NCBI GenBank assembly: GCA_017516445.1
Contig: JAFXCZ010000016.1
Span: forward strand, 1 to 64,000
Source of the DNA: Clostridia bacterium
Lineage (GTDB): Bacteria > Bacillota > Clostridia > Oscillospirales > Acutalibacteraceae
Length of the DNA: 64,000 nt
Reading direction: 5' to 3'
In this document: positions 34,161-43,270 of the stretch, piece by piece
How positions within the stretch are numbered: the first letter of the stretch is position 1
Layout: every line of letters begins with the position of its first letter
Notes under the pieces: generated by a model
The model's input: only the letters and a program-made list of their open reading frames with translations
What the model was told of the DNA's origin: nothing
Databases searched by the model: none
Program-made: the position numbers and the translations under genes

Positions 34161-35638
34161 TATTTTACTTCCTCTATAAAGCCTAAAAAGTCATCGGTAT
34201 TTTTAAACACACCTGCGTGTGATAATACCTTTGAGAAGACTATGCCTATTTCGTTCTCTATTATTTTGTCAATATTATCCTTATTTATATCGGAATATTT
34301 TGCTTTTATTTCATCTGCCCAGTCAGCGTGCTTTTCTAAAACCTCGTCGGCTTTCAAATCGCGGCTTTCAAGCATGGCAGTTTTGAGCAGTGCCATCTCG
34401 GTTTTAAGGCGGGCGGGTAATACTGCCAATCCCATAACCTCAATAAGACCAATGTTTTCTTTCTTTATGTGGTGAAGCTCGGCATGGGGGTGATAAACTC
34501 CCATTGGGTGCTCTTCGGTGGTGATGTTGTTGCGAAGCACCAAATCAAGCTCAAAATTCTCACCGTTTTTACGGGCAATAGGTGTTATTGTATTGTGGGG
34601 CACACCGTCGGTTTCGGCAAAGATGAATGCCTTCTCGTCGGTATAACCGCGCCAAGCGGTTAAAATTTTATCTGCCAAAGCAATAAGGCGGTCACTGTCA
34701 GGGCTCGAAAGTCTTATAACCGACATTGGCCATTTTACAATACCTGCAGTTATATCCTCAAAGCCTTTAAAGGTAACGGCGGTTTCTATTGGCGCCTTAG
34801 CCATAGCAAAGGTATAATTACCGCCTTGGAAGTGGTCGTGGCTTAAAATTGAGCCGCCAACAATTGGCAGGTCTGCATTAGAGCCTACAAAATAGTGGGG
34901 GAACTGCTTTACAAAATCAAGCAGTTTTTTAAAGGTTGCGGTATTTATTGCCATGGGTGTGTGCTTGGCATTAAAAACAATACAATGCTCGTTATAGTAA
35001 ACATAAGGTGAATATTGCATACACCAGTCAGTATCGTTAATGGTAACGGGAATAACGCGGTGGTTTTGGCGTGCGGGGAAGTCGAGGCGTCCTGCGTAGC
35101 CCTCACACTCACGGCAAAGCATACATTTCGGGTATCCTGATTGCTTTGCGTTTTTAGCAGCGGCAATAGCCTTAGGGTCCTTTTCTGGTTTGGAAAGATT
35201 TATTGTAATATCAAGGTCTCCGTATTCGGTCGCAGTTACCCATTTTACATCCTTTGCTATACGGTAGCGGCGTATGTAGTCACTGTCGCAGCTGAATTTA
35301 TAGTACCAGTCGGTAGCGGCTTTTGGTGATTCGCTGTAAAGCGAATAAAACTTTTCGGTAACCTCACTCGGACGGGGGAGTAAAGCCGACATTAACTTAG
35401 TGTCAAATAAATCACGTTCGGTTATGTTATCCCCTATAAGCCCTTTTTCTACTGCAAAATCCAGCAATTCCTTTAAGGTTTCTTCAAGGCTTATATCGTT
35501 AAAGCTTTCTTCACACTCAAACTCATCAAGGTTTAATATTTCTAAAATACGGTTGGTCACAAAAATTTCGTCGCGTTTTGTAAAAAGACCGCACTCCAAA
35601 CCGTAGGATATTAATTTTTTAATGCTTTTATTTATCAT
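34160..35638 (-). CDS. galT: UDP-glucose--hexose-1-phosphate uridylyltransferase, type 2
   Basis: 492 residues of the Firmicutes class II GalT family (longer than the E. coli type). CMLCRECEGYAGRLDFPARQN and a conserved GSILSHDHFQGG lie in the nucleotidyl-transfer core. It converts galactose-1-P and UDP-glucose in the Leloir or lacto-N-biose route. ATG 35638 follows a GGAG-rich site; 35656 is an upstream alternative. No galK or galE is adjacent. Confidence 0.93.
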   Translation of the reverse strand: MINKSIKKLISYGLECGLFTKRDEIFVTNRILEILNLDEFECEESFNDISLEETLKELLDFAVEKGLIGDNITERDLFDTKLMSALLPRPSEVTEKFYSLYSESPKAATDWYYKFSCDSDYIRRYRIAKDVKWVTATEYGDLDITINLSKPEKDPKAIAAAKNAKQSGYPKCMLCRECEGYAGRLDFPARQNHRVIPVTINDTDWCMQYSPYVYYNEHCIVFNAKHTPMAINTATFKKLLDFVKQFPHYFVGSNADLPIVGGSILSHDHFQGGNYTFAMAKAPIETAVTFKGFEDITAGIVKWPMSVIRLSSPDSDRLIALADKILTAWRGYTDEKAFIFAETDGVPHNTITPIARKNGENFELDLVLRNNITTEEHPMGVYHPHAELHHIKKENIGLIEVMGLAVLPARLKTEMALLKTAMLESRDLKADEVLEKHADWADEIKAKYSDINKDNIDKIIENEIGIVFSKVLSHAGVFKNTDDFLGFIEEVK

Positions 35639-35666
35639 TTTCTCCACTCCAAACATACCTAAAAGA

Positions 35667-35696
35667 ATTATACTATATAATTAATATATATGTCAA
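35667..35696 (-). promoter_or_regulatory. Promoter of the galT-to-DUF4259 operon
   Basis: Minus-strand TTGACA (35691-35696) and TATAAT (35667-35672) are 18 bases apart. The six downstream genes have overlaps or gaps of at most 21 bases. Confidence 0.7.
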
Positions 35697-35729
35697 TCCG
35701 AAAGAAGAGAAAAAACTTAATTTTTTTGC

Positions 35730-35846
35730 TTGACAAAGCCATTTTCTTGTGATAGAATAGGTAAGCCGCATATTGTGGGCTTTTTAAGTTGCGCCAATTT
35801 TGGTGCACGCCTATTGTAGCGAGACTGAAAATAAGCAGGTGAAAAA
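35730..35846 (+). promoter_or_regulatory. rplU promoter and structured leader
   Basis: TTGACA (35730-35735) and TAGAAT (35753-35758) with a 17-base spacer. The leader of about 85 bases contains a stem around AGCC/GGCT (35764-35782) and GCGCCA/TGGTGC (35791-35806). Firmicutes rplU operons often carry an L21 leader; the structure here may be one, but I cannot match it exactly. Confidence 0.6.
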
Positions 35847-36152
35847 ATGTACGCAATTATTGAAACAGGCGGTAAGCAGTACCGTGTTCAAAACGGTGAT
35901 GTTATCTACATCGAAAAGCTTAACGCAGAAGTTGATGAGGAAGTTACCTTCGACAAGGTTGTTGCTGTAAACAACAGAACTTTAAAGGTTGGTAAGCCCT
36001 ATGTAAAGGATGCTTTTGTAAAAGGCACCGTTTTAAAGAACGGCAAGGGCAAGAAGATTACTGTCTTCACTTACAAGCCAAAGAAAGGCTCTGCTCGTAA
36101 AATGGGCCACAGACAACCCTACACTAAAGTACAGATTACCGAAATCGGTTAA
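35847..36152 (+). CDS. rplU: 50S ribosomal protein L21
   Basis: 101 residues. [18 protein letters not shown] and [19 protein letters not shown] are signatures. It binds 23S rRNA with L20. It begins the rplU-prp-rpmA-obg gene order. Confidence 0.97.
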   Translation: MYAIIETGGKQYRVQNGDVIYIEKLNAEVDEEVTFDKVVAVNNRTLKVGKPYVKDAFVKGTVLKNGKGKKITVFTYKPKKGSARKMGHRQPYTKVQITEIG

Positions 36153-36157
36153 TTAGT

Positions 36158-36487
36158 ATGACAAGTGTAAAATTCTTGGCTGAGGAAAATCTTTACGGGT
36201 TTGAAATCAGCGGTCACAGCTCAAGGGATTGTGACGACCAGACAGGCAAAATAGTTTGTGCAGCAGTTTCAAGCGCGGCATATATGGCGGCAAACACGGT
36301 TACCGATATTATCGGCGATAAGGCAGATGTTTCGGTGGACGAAGCCAAGATGGTTTTTGTTTGTAAAAAACCGAGTGATGCTACTGTAAAGGTGCTTGAG
36401 GGTTTAAGATTGCATTTAACTGCTTTGTCCGAAGATTATAGCAACAATATTAAGATTTCTGGAGGTGCAAAAAATGTTAAAGATTAA
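36158..36487 (+). CDS. prp: Ribosomal-processing cysteine protease Prp
   Basis: 109 residues. Catalytic histidine 20 (FEISGHSS) and cysteine 34 ([11 protein letters not shown]) match the family. Prp removes the N-terminal extension of L27 in Firmicutes. The gene lies between rplU and rpmA and overlaps the rpmA start by 14 bases. Its substrate L27 here carries the extension MLKINIQLF. Confidence 0.95.
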   Translation: MTSVKFLAEENLYGFEISGHSSRDCDDQTGKIVCAAVSSAAYMAANTVTDIIGDKADVSVDEAKMVFVCKKPSDATVKVLEGLRLHLTALSEDYSNNIKISGGAKNVKD

Positions 36488-36758
36488 CATTCAGTTATTC
36501 GCTCATAAAAAGGGTGTTGGTTCTACCAAGAACGGCCGTGACAGTGAGTCTAAGCGTCTTGGTGTTAAGCGTGCTGACGGTCAGTTCGTTTTAGCCGGCA
36601 ATATCCTCGTTCGTCAAAGAGGTACCCATATTCACGCTGGCAATAACGTAGGCCGCGGTTCTGATGACACTTTATTTGCCCTTATCGACGGTAAGGTTAA
36701 ATTTGAAAGAGTTGGCAGAGACCGTAAACAAGTTAGCATTTACGCTGTAGAACAGTAA
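36474..36758 (+). CDS. rpmA: 50S ribosomal protein L27 with cleavable N-terminus
   Basis: 94 residues from ATG 36474, with GGAGGT seven bases upstream. MLKINIQLF precedes [15 protein letters not shown], so Prp should cut after phenylalanine 9, leaving the AHKKG tail that reaches the peptidyl-transferase centre. The rest ([16 protein letters not shown]) is standard. Confidence 0.96.
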   Translation: MLKINIQLFAHKKGVGSTKNGRDSESKRLGVKRADGQFVLAGNILVRQRGTHIHAGNNVGRGSDDTLFALIDGKVKFERVGRDRKQVSIYAVEQ

Positions 36759-36764
36759 AAAAGC

Positions 36765-36798
36765 GCCCGAATGCCTACGCATTCGGGCTTATTTTTTT
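36765..36798 (+). terminator. Terminator of the rplU operon
   Basis: GCCCGAATG (36765-36773) pairs perfectly with CATTCGGGC (36780-36788), followed by T-run. Confidence 0.9.
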
Positions 36799-36823
36799 AA
36801 TATTTACTAAAGGGGCTTTTATT

Positions 36824-37207
36824 ATGAAAAACTGTCACGTTTGTAATCAGCTTTGCGAAGATAGTGCAGAGCTTTGTCCAATCTGCGGTGCGCAGCTTTT
36901 GGACGTAGCAGAAGAAACAGTTTCTAAGGGTGAAGAAAAAATTGAGCCGGTGATTTTAGCCACCTTTGAGGACTTGGTTTCATCCGAAATTTTTAAGGAT
37001 ATACTCACCGATAATAAAATTCCTTACTCCGATTCTGAGGATGACGTTATGAAGGTTGTCTTCGGCGGCGGTTTTGCTTCGGAGGAGATTTATGTTGACA
37101 AAACCGATTATGACAAAGCGCTTGAGCTTTATAATGAATTTATGGAAAGTCAGCCCGAGTTTTCGGATGAGGATTTTTTCGTAGAATCTGAATTAGAGGA
37201 AGATTAA
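36824..37207 (+). CDS. Zinc-ribbon hypothetical protein, DUF2007-like C-terminus
   Basis: 127 residues. Two CxxC knuckles (cysteines 4/7 and 18/21) form a zinc ribbon. After an acidic linker, the C-terminal part (EIFKDILTDNKIPY, then EEIYVDKTDYDKALEL) resembles the DUF2007 putative signal-transducing domain. It ends with a very acidic tail. The stop abuts the obg start without a gap, so they are co-translated. Confidence 0.6.
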   Translation: MKNCHVCNQLCEDSAELCPICGAQLLDVAEETVSKGEEKIEPVILATFEDLVSSEIFKDILTDNKIPYSDSEDDVMKVVFGGGFASEEIYVDKTDYDKALELYNEFMESQPEFSDEDFFVESELEED

Positions 37208-38479
37208 ATGTTTGTAGATATTGCAAAAATACATTTAAAAGCAGGAAAGGGCGGCGACGGCGCCGTATCCTTTCATAGAGAAAAGTATGTAGCGGCAGGC
37301 GGTCCTGACGGCGGTGATGGCGGCAAGGGCGGCGATATTGTTTTTAAGGCGGACAGCAATTTGTCTACTTTGGCAGATTTCCGTTATAAGCGTAAATATA
37401 CAGCTGAGCCGGGTGATAACGGCGGAACCTCGCGCCGCACAGGAAAAAGTGCGCAAAATTTGGTTATAAGCGTTCCTATAGGCACTCTTGTAAAGGATGC
37501 CGAAACAGGCAGAATTATTGCCGATATTTCTGACGAAGAAGAGGTTGTTATCGCAAAAGGCGGTAACGGCGGCTGGGGTAATCAGCATTTTGCAACTTCG
37601 ACAAGGCAGATTCCGCGCTTTGCAAAAAGCGGTGAATTGGGCGAAGAGCTTGATGTAACGCTTGAATTAAAGCTTTTGGCAGACGTCGGTCTTATAGGCT
37701 TCCCGAATGTTGGCAAATCCACCTTGGTTTCGGTTGTGTCACAGGCTAAGCCTAAAATTGCTAATTACCATTTTACTACTCTTACACCTGTTTTAGGTGT
37801 TGTAAGTATGGGTGAGGGAAGCTCCTTTGTTATGGCTGATATTCCCGGTCTTATTGAAGGCGCGGGCGAGGGCGTAGGCTTAGGGCACGAATTTTTACGC
37901 CATGTTGAGCGTTGCCGCTTGCTTTTGCACGTTTTGGATATTTCTGGCAGCGAGGGCAGAGACCCGATAGATGATTTTGAGAAAATAAATAACGAGCTTG
38001 CGGTATTCTCAAGTGAACTTACTGACCGCCCGCAGATAGTAGTGGGTAATAAGTGTGACCTTACTACCGATGAAGAAATTGAACGTATTTCAAAGTATTT
38101 TAGCGAAAAAGGCTACAAATTCTTTCCAATTATGGCGGCTATTGCCGAGGGCACCGAGGCGCTTATAAATCATATCGCGGCTGAGCTTGCAAAGCTTCCG
38201 CCCATAAAGAAATTTGAAGCCGAGCCTAAACCTGAATTAGAAAAACCGAAAAATCTTCGCACCTTTACAATACGCGAGGAGAATGAGATTTACTATGTCG
38301 AGAATTGCGATTGGCTTATGGAAGTTATGAACAATGTTGACCCTGATGATTATGAGTCGCTGCAGTATTTTGAGCGTGTAATCCGCGAATGCGGTATTAT
38401 TGATGCACTTGAAAAGGCAGGCATAAACGAAGGCGACACAGTTAACATTCTTGATATTGAATTTGACTTCGTCAACTAA
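37208..38479 (+). CDS. obg: GTPase Obg/CgtA
   Basis: 423 residues in three domains: glycine-rich Obg fold (KAGKGGDGAVSFHREKYVAA), G domain (G1 GFPNVGKST, G3 DIPGLIEGA, NKCD motif in VGNKCDLT), and the C-terminal OCT domain found in Gram-positive Obg. It acts in 50S ribosome assembly and stress control. Confidence 0.97.
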   Translation: MFVDIAKIHLKAGKGGDGAVSFHREKYVAAGGPDGGDGGKGGDIVFKADSNLSTLADFRYKRKYTAEPGDNGGTSRRTGKSAQNLVISVPIGTLVKDAETGRIIADISDEEEVVIAKGGNGGWGNQHFATSTRQIPRFAKSGELGEELDVTLELKLLADVGLIGFPNVGKSTLVSVVSQAKPKIANYHFTTLTPVLGVVSMGEGSSFVMADIPGLIEGAGEGVGLGHEFLRHVERCRLLLHVLDISGSEGRDPIDDFEKINNELAVFSSELTDRPQIVVGNKCDLTTDEEIERISKYFSEKGYKFFPIMAAIAEGTEALINHIAAELAKLPPIKKFEAEPKPELEKPKNLRTFTIREENEIYYVENCDWLMEVMNNVDPDDYESLQYFERVIRECGIIDALEKAGINEGDTVNILDIEFDFVN

Positions 38480-38588
38480 AAGTTTGAGTAAAATTGTCCA
38501 CAGCACCGTTTTTGCTTGGGGCAGTACTAATGTGTACGGCACCACTCGCTTCAAAACGGCACTGTGAACAATTTTCTTTCAAACTTGA
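38480..38588 (+). terminator. Very long imperfect hairpin after obg
   Basis: Outer arms AAGTTTGA (38480-38487) and TCAAACTT (38579-38586) enclose further matching segments (AATTGT/ACAATT, CACAG/CTGTG, CCGTTTT/AAAACGG, GTAC/GTAC), giving a stem of about 50 bp with few mismatches, then seven T. Much longer than other terminators here; it may be a MITE remnant. Confidence 0.65.
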
Positions 38589-38627
38589 TTTTTTTAATGA
38601 AATTGGTTGGGAGATGTAAAGTATAAT

Positions 38628-39017
38628 ATGGATAATCCTAATCTATTAAGTCCATCGGTTTTGGCTTTTGTGGGGGATGCGGTTTACGGACTTTTAGTAC
38701 GCACGTATTTGGCAGAGGTTAACCGTCCTTCAGGTGAGCTTCATAAGCTGTCGGTAAAATTAGTCAATGCAACCGCTCAGGCAAATGCCTTTAAGCTTAT
38801 TGAGTCTTGTCTTACCGAAAAGGAAGTCTCGGTCTTTAAAAGGGGACGTAATTTTCATACAGGCAACACTCCAAAAAATTCCACAGGCGGTGAATACCAT
38901 ACCGCGACAGGTCTTGAAACACTTTTTGGGTTTCTTTATCTTTCGGGTGAACGCGAAAGAGCAAACCAACTTTTTGATATAATATGGAATAACACATTGG
39001 GCACACTAAGTACATAG
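38628..39017 (+). CDS. mrnC: Mini-ribonuclease 3 (MrnC)
   Basis: 129 residues. The RNase III catalytic domain without dsRNA-binding domain: LAFVGDAVYGLLVRTYL holds the acidic metal site, and GLETLFGFLYLSGE the second. It matures 23S rRNA ends. ATG 38628 is chosen over TTG 38607 because the family N-terminus starts near DNPNLLSPSVLAF. Confidence 0.93.
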   Translation: MDNPNLLSPSVLAFVGDAVYGLLVRTYLAEVNRPSGELHKLSVKLVNATAQANAFKLIESCLTEKEVSVFKRGRNFHTGNTPKNSTGGEYHTATGLETLFGFLYLSGERERANQLFDIIWNNTLGTLST

Positions 39018-39036
39018 TGTGCTCAATATTTTTTTA
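39001..39036 (+). terminator. Terminator overlapping the end of mrnC
   Basis: GCACACTA pairs with TAGTGTGC; the right arm contains the mrnC stop. A T-run follows and ends directly before the ribosome site of the next gene. Confidence 0.75.
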
Positions 39037-39046
39037 GGTGATTATT

Positions 39047-39889
39047 TTGAAAATGAAGGTTTTTTTGCTTGACTTCGCATCATTTTTGATTGGAAGTATT
39101 ATATATTCGGTAGCTGTGCTTACCTTTCTCTCTCCAAACGAGATTTCACCGGGCGGAGTAACAGGTATTGCGACGGTGCTTAATTATCTTTTTTCGCTTC
39201 CCATAGGTGCGGTGGTGTTTATTATAAATATACCCTTGCTTGCATTCGGTTATTTTAAGTTCGGCAAGGGTTTTATATTCAAAACCGCTTTTGCCACCCT
39301 TTGCGTATCCTTGGTGCTTGATATAAGCGAGGCTTTTTTGCCAAAGCTTCATATAGATTTAATTTTGGCTTCGGTTTTCGGCGGAAGTCTTATGGGGCTT
39401 GGAATAAGTATAATAATGCTTCGCGGCAGTACAACCGGCGGTGTGGATATTATAGCAAAGCTTATAAACCGCAAGTATCCGCACCTTAGTGTAGGTAGAC
39501 TTATGCTTTGTGTAGATGCGGTAGTGGTTACAGCGGCATCCTTTGTTTATAAAAACACACAAAGTGCGCTTTATTCTGTCATAGCGCTCTATGCATCATC
39601 AAAAATAATGGACTTAATGCTTTATGGCTCTGACAAGGGAAAGATAGTTTATATAATAAGCAGCAAAACACAAGATATTGTGTCTGATATTCTGACGGTT
39701 ATAGGCCGCGGAGTGACAATTATTGATGTTATAGGCGGCTTTATGGGGGATAAAAGGCAGATGATAATGTGCACTGTCCGACGTAATGAAGTACACGCTG
39801 TATTTAAGAGTGCGCGGAAGCACGATAACGGTGCATTTATCGTGGTTGCAGAGGCTGGCGAAATATTTGGCGAGGGCTTTAAAAAATAA
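39047..39889 (+). CDS. YitT family membrane protein
   Basis: 280 residues with five to six hydrophobic segments and a C-terminal DUF2179 domain (VYIISSKTQDIVSDILTVIGRG). Conserved FLSPNEISPGGVTGIATVL and RGSTTGGVDIIAKLI are visible. Function is unknown; transport or metabolite sensing has been suggested. AGGTGAT fits a TTG start at 39047; the ATG at 39053 is an alternative. Confidence 0.88.
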   Translation: MKMKVFLLDFASFLIGSIIYSVAVLTFLSPNEISPGGVTGIATVLNYLFSLPIGAVVFIINIPLLAFGYFKFGKGFIFKTAFATLCVSLVLDISEAFLPKLHIDLILASVFGGSLMGLGISIIMLRGSTTGGVDIIAKLINRKYPHLSVGRLMLCVDAVVVTAASFVYKNTQSALYSVIALYASSKIMDLMLYGSDKGKIVYIISSKTQDIVSDILTVIGRGVTIIDVIGGFMGDKRQMIMCTVRRNEVHAVFKSARKHDNGAFIVVAEAGEIFGEGFKK

Positions 39890-39914
39890 ATTTTAATATT
39901 TTTTAAAAAAGGTA

Positions 39915-39967
39915 TTGATATTTCTATTATTTGTGGTATAATAATCTTTGCCACTACAATATATTGT
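39915..39967 (+). promoter_or_regulatory. nrdD promoter with NrdR-box-like palindrome
   Basis: TTGATA (39915-39920) and TATAAT (39937-39942) are 16 bases apart. A perfect palindrome ACAATATATTGT at 39956-39967 lies about where transcription starts. It resembles NrdR boxes that control ribonucleotide reductase genes. Only one box is clear; NrdR usually binds a pair. Confidence 0.55.
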
Positions 39968-40020
39968 GTTTTAAAAGATATGAATTTTATTGAAAATGAC
40001 TAAATTTGTGAGGTAGGATT

Positions 40021-42198
40021 ATGAAAATTATCAAGAGAAGCGGCGCAGAAGTAACATTTGACCCGCAAAAAATCATCGTTGCAGTAACAAAGGCTAATGA
40101 AAGTGTTGTTCCCAGCCAGAGAATGAGCGAAATTCAGATTAAAAGAATCGCAGAAGATGTAGAGAGTGCAGCGGCTAATATTAACCGTTCCTTAAGCGTG
40201 GAAGAAATACAAGATATGGTAGAAGACCAAATTATGAATCAACGCGCTTTTGACGTGGCAAGACGTTATATTACATACCGATATAACCGTGCGCTTGTAA
40301 GAAAATCAAATACTACAGATGAGCAGATTTTAAGCCTTATTGAATGTAATAATGAAGAGGTTAAACAAGAAAACAGTAATAAAAATCCTACCGTAAACAG
40401 CGTTCAGCGTGACTATATGGCAGGTGAAGTTAGTAAGGATATAACCAAGCGTATATTGCTCTCTCCGGAGATTGTTGACGCTCACGAAAGAGGTCTTATT
40501 CACTTCCACGATGCTGACTATTTTGCTCAGCATATGCATAACTGCGACCTTGTAAACCTTGAGGATATGCTTCAGAACGGTACTGTTATAAGCGGCACCT
40601 TGATTGAAACTCCTCACAGCTTTTCTACTGCTTGTAATATTGCTACCCAGATTATTGCACAGGTGGCTTCCTGTCAGTATGGCGGACAAAGTATAAGCCT
40701 TACACACTTGGCTCCCTTTGTTAACGTAAGCCGTGAGAAAATTTACAAGGAAGTTGTAAAAGAAACTACCGATGCGGGTATTAATCTGCCCGAAGAAAAG
40801 CTTCGCCAGATTACCGAAAAACGCTTGCTTGATGAAATTAAGCGCGGTGTTCAGATGATACAGTATCAGGTTGTAACCCTTATGACTACTAACGGTCAGG
40901 CTCCCTTTGTTACTGTGTTTATGTATCTTAATGAGGCTAAGAATGAGCAGGAGAAGAACGACTTAGCCCTCATTATTGAAGAGGTTTTAAGACAGCGTTA
41001 TCAAGGCGTTAAGAACGAAAAGGGCGTTTGGGTTACCCCTGCATTCCCAAAGCTTATCTATGTTTTGGAAGAGGATAACATCCGCGAAGACAGTAAGTAT
41101 TGGTATTTAACCAAGCTTGCTGCTAAATGTACTGCAAAGCGTATGGTGCCCGACTATATTTCTGAAAAGGTTATGCTCGAAAATAAAATTGATAAAAACG
41201 GTGAGGGCCACTGCTATACCTGTATGGGTTGCCGCAGCTTCTTAACACCTTTTGTTGACGAAAACGGCAAGCCTAAGTATTACGGCCGCTTTAATCAGGG
41301 TGTTGTTACCGTAAACCTTGTAGATATCGGACTTTCTGCTAATAAGAATATAGAAAAATTCTGGCAGATTTTTGATGAAAGAATGGAACTTTGTCACAGA
41401 GCGCTTCAAGCCCGTCACGAAAGACTTACAGGCACTGTGTCTGACGCTGCTCCTATTCTTTGGCAGTACGGTGCACTCTTACGTCTTAAAAAGGGTGAAA
41501 CTATTGATAAATATCTCCACGGCGGTTATTCAACCTTGTCACTCGGTTATGCTGGCCTTTGGGAATGCGTTTACAGTATGACAGGCAAAAAGCTTACCGA
41601 AAAAGCAGGCGAAGAGTTTGGACTACAGGTTATGCGCAAGCTTAATGAGTACACTGCAAAGTGGAAGGCTGCTGAGAATATAGACTATTCACTTTACGGC
41701 ACACCGCTTGAAAGCACAACCTATAAGTTTGCAAAGTGCTTGCAAAAACGCTTCGGTACAGTTCAGGGTGTTACCGATAAAAACTATATTACAAACAGCT
41801 ATCACGTTCATGTAACAGAGGATATTGATGCATTTGATAAGCTCGCTTTAGAGGCTAAGTTCCAGGCTCTGTCACCCGGAGGAGCTATCTCTTACGTAGA
41901 GGTTCCTAATATGCAGAATAATATTGATGCAGTGCTTTCGGTTATGAAGTTTATCTATGATAACATTATGTATGCAGAGCTTAACACCAAGAGTGACTTC
42001 TGTCATGAATGTGGCTTCGACGGTGAGATTGTTGTAGAAGAGGACGAGCACGGCAAATTGGTTTGGAAATGCCCCTCTTGCGGTAATACTGACCAGGATA
42101 AGCTCAACGTAGCAAGACGTACCTGCGGTTATATCGGTACACAGTTCTGGAATCAGGGCAGAACACAGGAAATTAAGGAAAGAGTACTTCATTTGTAA
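40021..42198 (+). CDS. nrdD: Anaerobic ribonucleoside-triphosphate reductase NrdD
   Basis: 725 residues. N-terminal ATP-cone (KIIKRSGAEVTFDPQKIIVA), then the large catalytic barrel. A C-terminal zinc site has CHECGFDGE and CPSCGNTD. The glycyl radical loop is in RRTCGYIGTQFWN. It makes dNTPs under anoxia using the glycyl radical made by NrdG. The nrdG gene follows. Confidence 0.97.
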   Translation: MKIIKRSGAEVTFDPQKIIVAVTKANESVVPSQRMSEIQIKRIAEDVESAAANINRSLSVEEIQDMVEDQIMNQRAFDVARRYITYRYNRALVRKSNTTDEQILSLIECNNEEVKQENSNKNPTVNSVQRDYMAGEVSKDITKRILLSPEIVDAHERGLIHFHDADYFAQHMHNCDLVNLEDMLQNGTVISGTLIETPHSFSTACNIATQIIAQVASCQYGGQSISLTHLAPFVNVSREKIYKEVVKETTDAGINLPEEKLRQITEKRLLDEIKRGVQMIQYQVVTLMTTNGQAPFVTVFMYLNEAKNEQEKNDLALIIEEVLRQRYQGVKNEKGVWVTPAFPKLIYVLEEDNIREDSKYWYLTKLAAKCTAKRMVPDYISEKVMLENKIDKNGEGHCYTCMGCRSFLTPFVDENGKPKYYGRFNQGVVTVNLVDIGLSANKNIEKFWQIFDERMELCHRALQARHERLTGTVSDAAPILWQYGALLRLKKGETIDKYLHGGYSTLSLGYAGLWECVYSMTGKKLTEKAGEEFGLQVMRKLNEYTAKWKAAENIDYSLYGTPLESTTYKFAKCLQKRFGTVQGVTDKNYITNSYHVHVTEDIDAFDKLALEAKFQALSPGGAISYVEVPNMQNNIDAVLSVMKFIYDNIMYAELNTKSDFCHECGFDGEIVVEEDEHGKLVWKCPSCGNTDQDKLNVARRTCGYIGTQFWNQGRTQEIKERVLHL

Positions 42199-42247
42199 TT
42201 CGGAATGCGTAATGCGTAATTCGGAATTAAGGAGTTTGATTTTAATT

Positions 42248-42808
42248 ATGAATTACGCTACCATTAAAAAATTTGACATTGCTAATGGTCCGGGGGTAAG
42301 GGTTTCACTTTTTGTGAGCGGCTGCCGCCATAAATGTAAAAATTGCTTTAACAGCGAGGCTTGGGATTTTAATTACGGTAATGAATTTACCGATAAAACC
42401 TTAAATGAGCTGTTAGAAGCTGTAGGGAAAGATTATATCGAAGGGTTCTCGCTTTTGGGCGGCGAACCCTTCGAGCCTGAAAATCAGTCTGGCGTTTTAA
42501 AAATACTAAAGTCCATAAAGCAAAAATTTCCACAAAAAACGGTATGGTGTTATACAGGCTTTTTATATGACAGCCAGCTTCTTGCGGGCAAGGTAGGGAA
42601 TATTGATACCGTAAAGGCGATACTTGAAAATATAGATGTTCTTGTAGATGGCAAGTTTGTGGAAGAGCTTAAAAGTCTTGATTTATTATTCCGTGGCTCA
42701 TCTAATCAACGTATTATAGATGTTGCCCGTTCACTTGAAAAAGGTGAGACTTTGTGGCTTGACGGTGTTTGGCAAAGAAAAATGGGCTCTGGGAATATTT
42801 ATGAATAG
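42248..42808 (+). CDS. nrdG: Anaerobic NrdD-activating radical SAM protein NrdG
   Basis: 186 residues. CX3CX2C cluster (cysteines 26, 30, 33 in GCRHKCKNC) binds the [4Fe-4S] cluster and SAM. LLGGEPFEPEN follows. Although an upstream GTG/ATG frame exists, MNYATIKKFDIANGPG is the family start. The nrdD-nrdG gap contains AATTCGGAAT and GCGTAAT repeats, perhaps recent slippage. Confidence 0.95.
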   Translation: MNYATIKKFDIANGPGVRVSLFVSGCRHKCKNCFNSEAWDFNYGNEFTDKTLNELLEAVGKDYIEGFSLLGGEPFEPENQSGVLKILKSIKQKFPQKTVWCYTGFLYDSQLLAGKVGNIDTVKAILENIDVLVDGKFVEELKSLDLLFRGSSNQRIIDVARSLEKGETLWLDGVWQRKMGSGNIYE

Positions 42809-42818
42809 GGGAATGGAA

Positions 42819-43259
42819 ATGAAAGTTAATTTTAAAAAATTAAGTGCGAATGCAATCGTGCCGACTTATGGCTCGGAGTTTGCCGCAGGCGCTGACCTTT
42901 ATGCTTGTACAAACGGGGAAACCGTCAGCTTTGAGCCTGGAGAAACCAAGCTTATAAAAACAGGTATTGCTATGGAAATTCCCGAGGGCTATGCCGGTCT
43001 TATCTATGCCAGAAGCGGTATTGCCAATAAGCGCGGTCTTGCACCCTCCAACAAGGTTGGTGTGGTAGACAGTGACTACCGCGGAGAAATTATGGTATCT
43101 TTACATAACCATTCCAACCAAGTGCAGTCAATTACTGATGGCGAGCGTATTGCCCAAATGGTAATAGCACCCTTTTTAAAGGTTGAGTATACTGAGGTGG
43201 AGGAGCTTTCCGATACCGTTCGCGGTGCAGGCGGTTTTGGATCTACGGGTAAAAAGTAA
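42819..43259 (+). CDS. dut: dUTP diphosphatase (dUTPase)
   Basis: 146 residues. Trimeric dUTPase motifs are present: AGADLYA, ARSGIANKRGL, VGVVDSDYRGEIMV and the C-terminal glycine-rich GAGGFGSTGK arm that closes the active site. It clears dUTP, linking naturally to nrdD/nrdG. ATG 42819 follows AGGGG by eight bases. Confidence 0.95.
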   Translation: MKVNFKKLSANAIVPTYGSEFAAGADLYACTNGETVSFEPGETKLIKTGIAMEIPEGYAGLIYARSGIANKRGLAPSNKVGVVDSDYRGEIMVSLHNHSNQVQSITDGERIAQMVIAPFLKVEYTEVEELSDTVRGAGGFGSTGKK

Positions 43260-43270
43260 GAGGATATAGT

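Noticed and set aside
35759..35846. Riboswitch before rplU
   Set aside because: Two short stems do not match any metabolite riboswitch I know; a ribosomal-protein leader is more likely.
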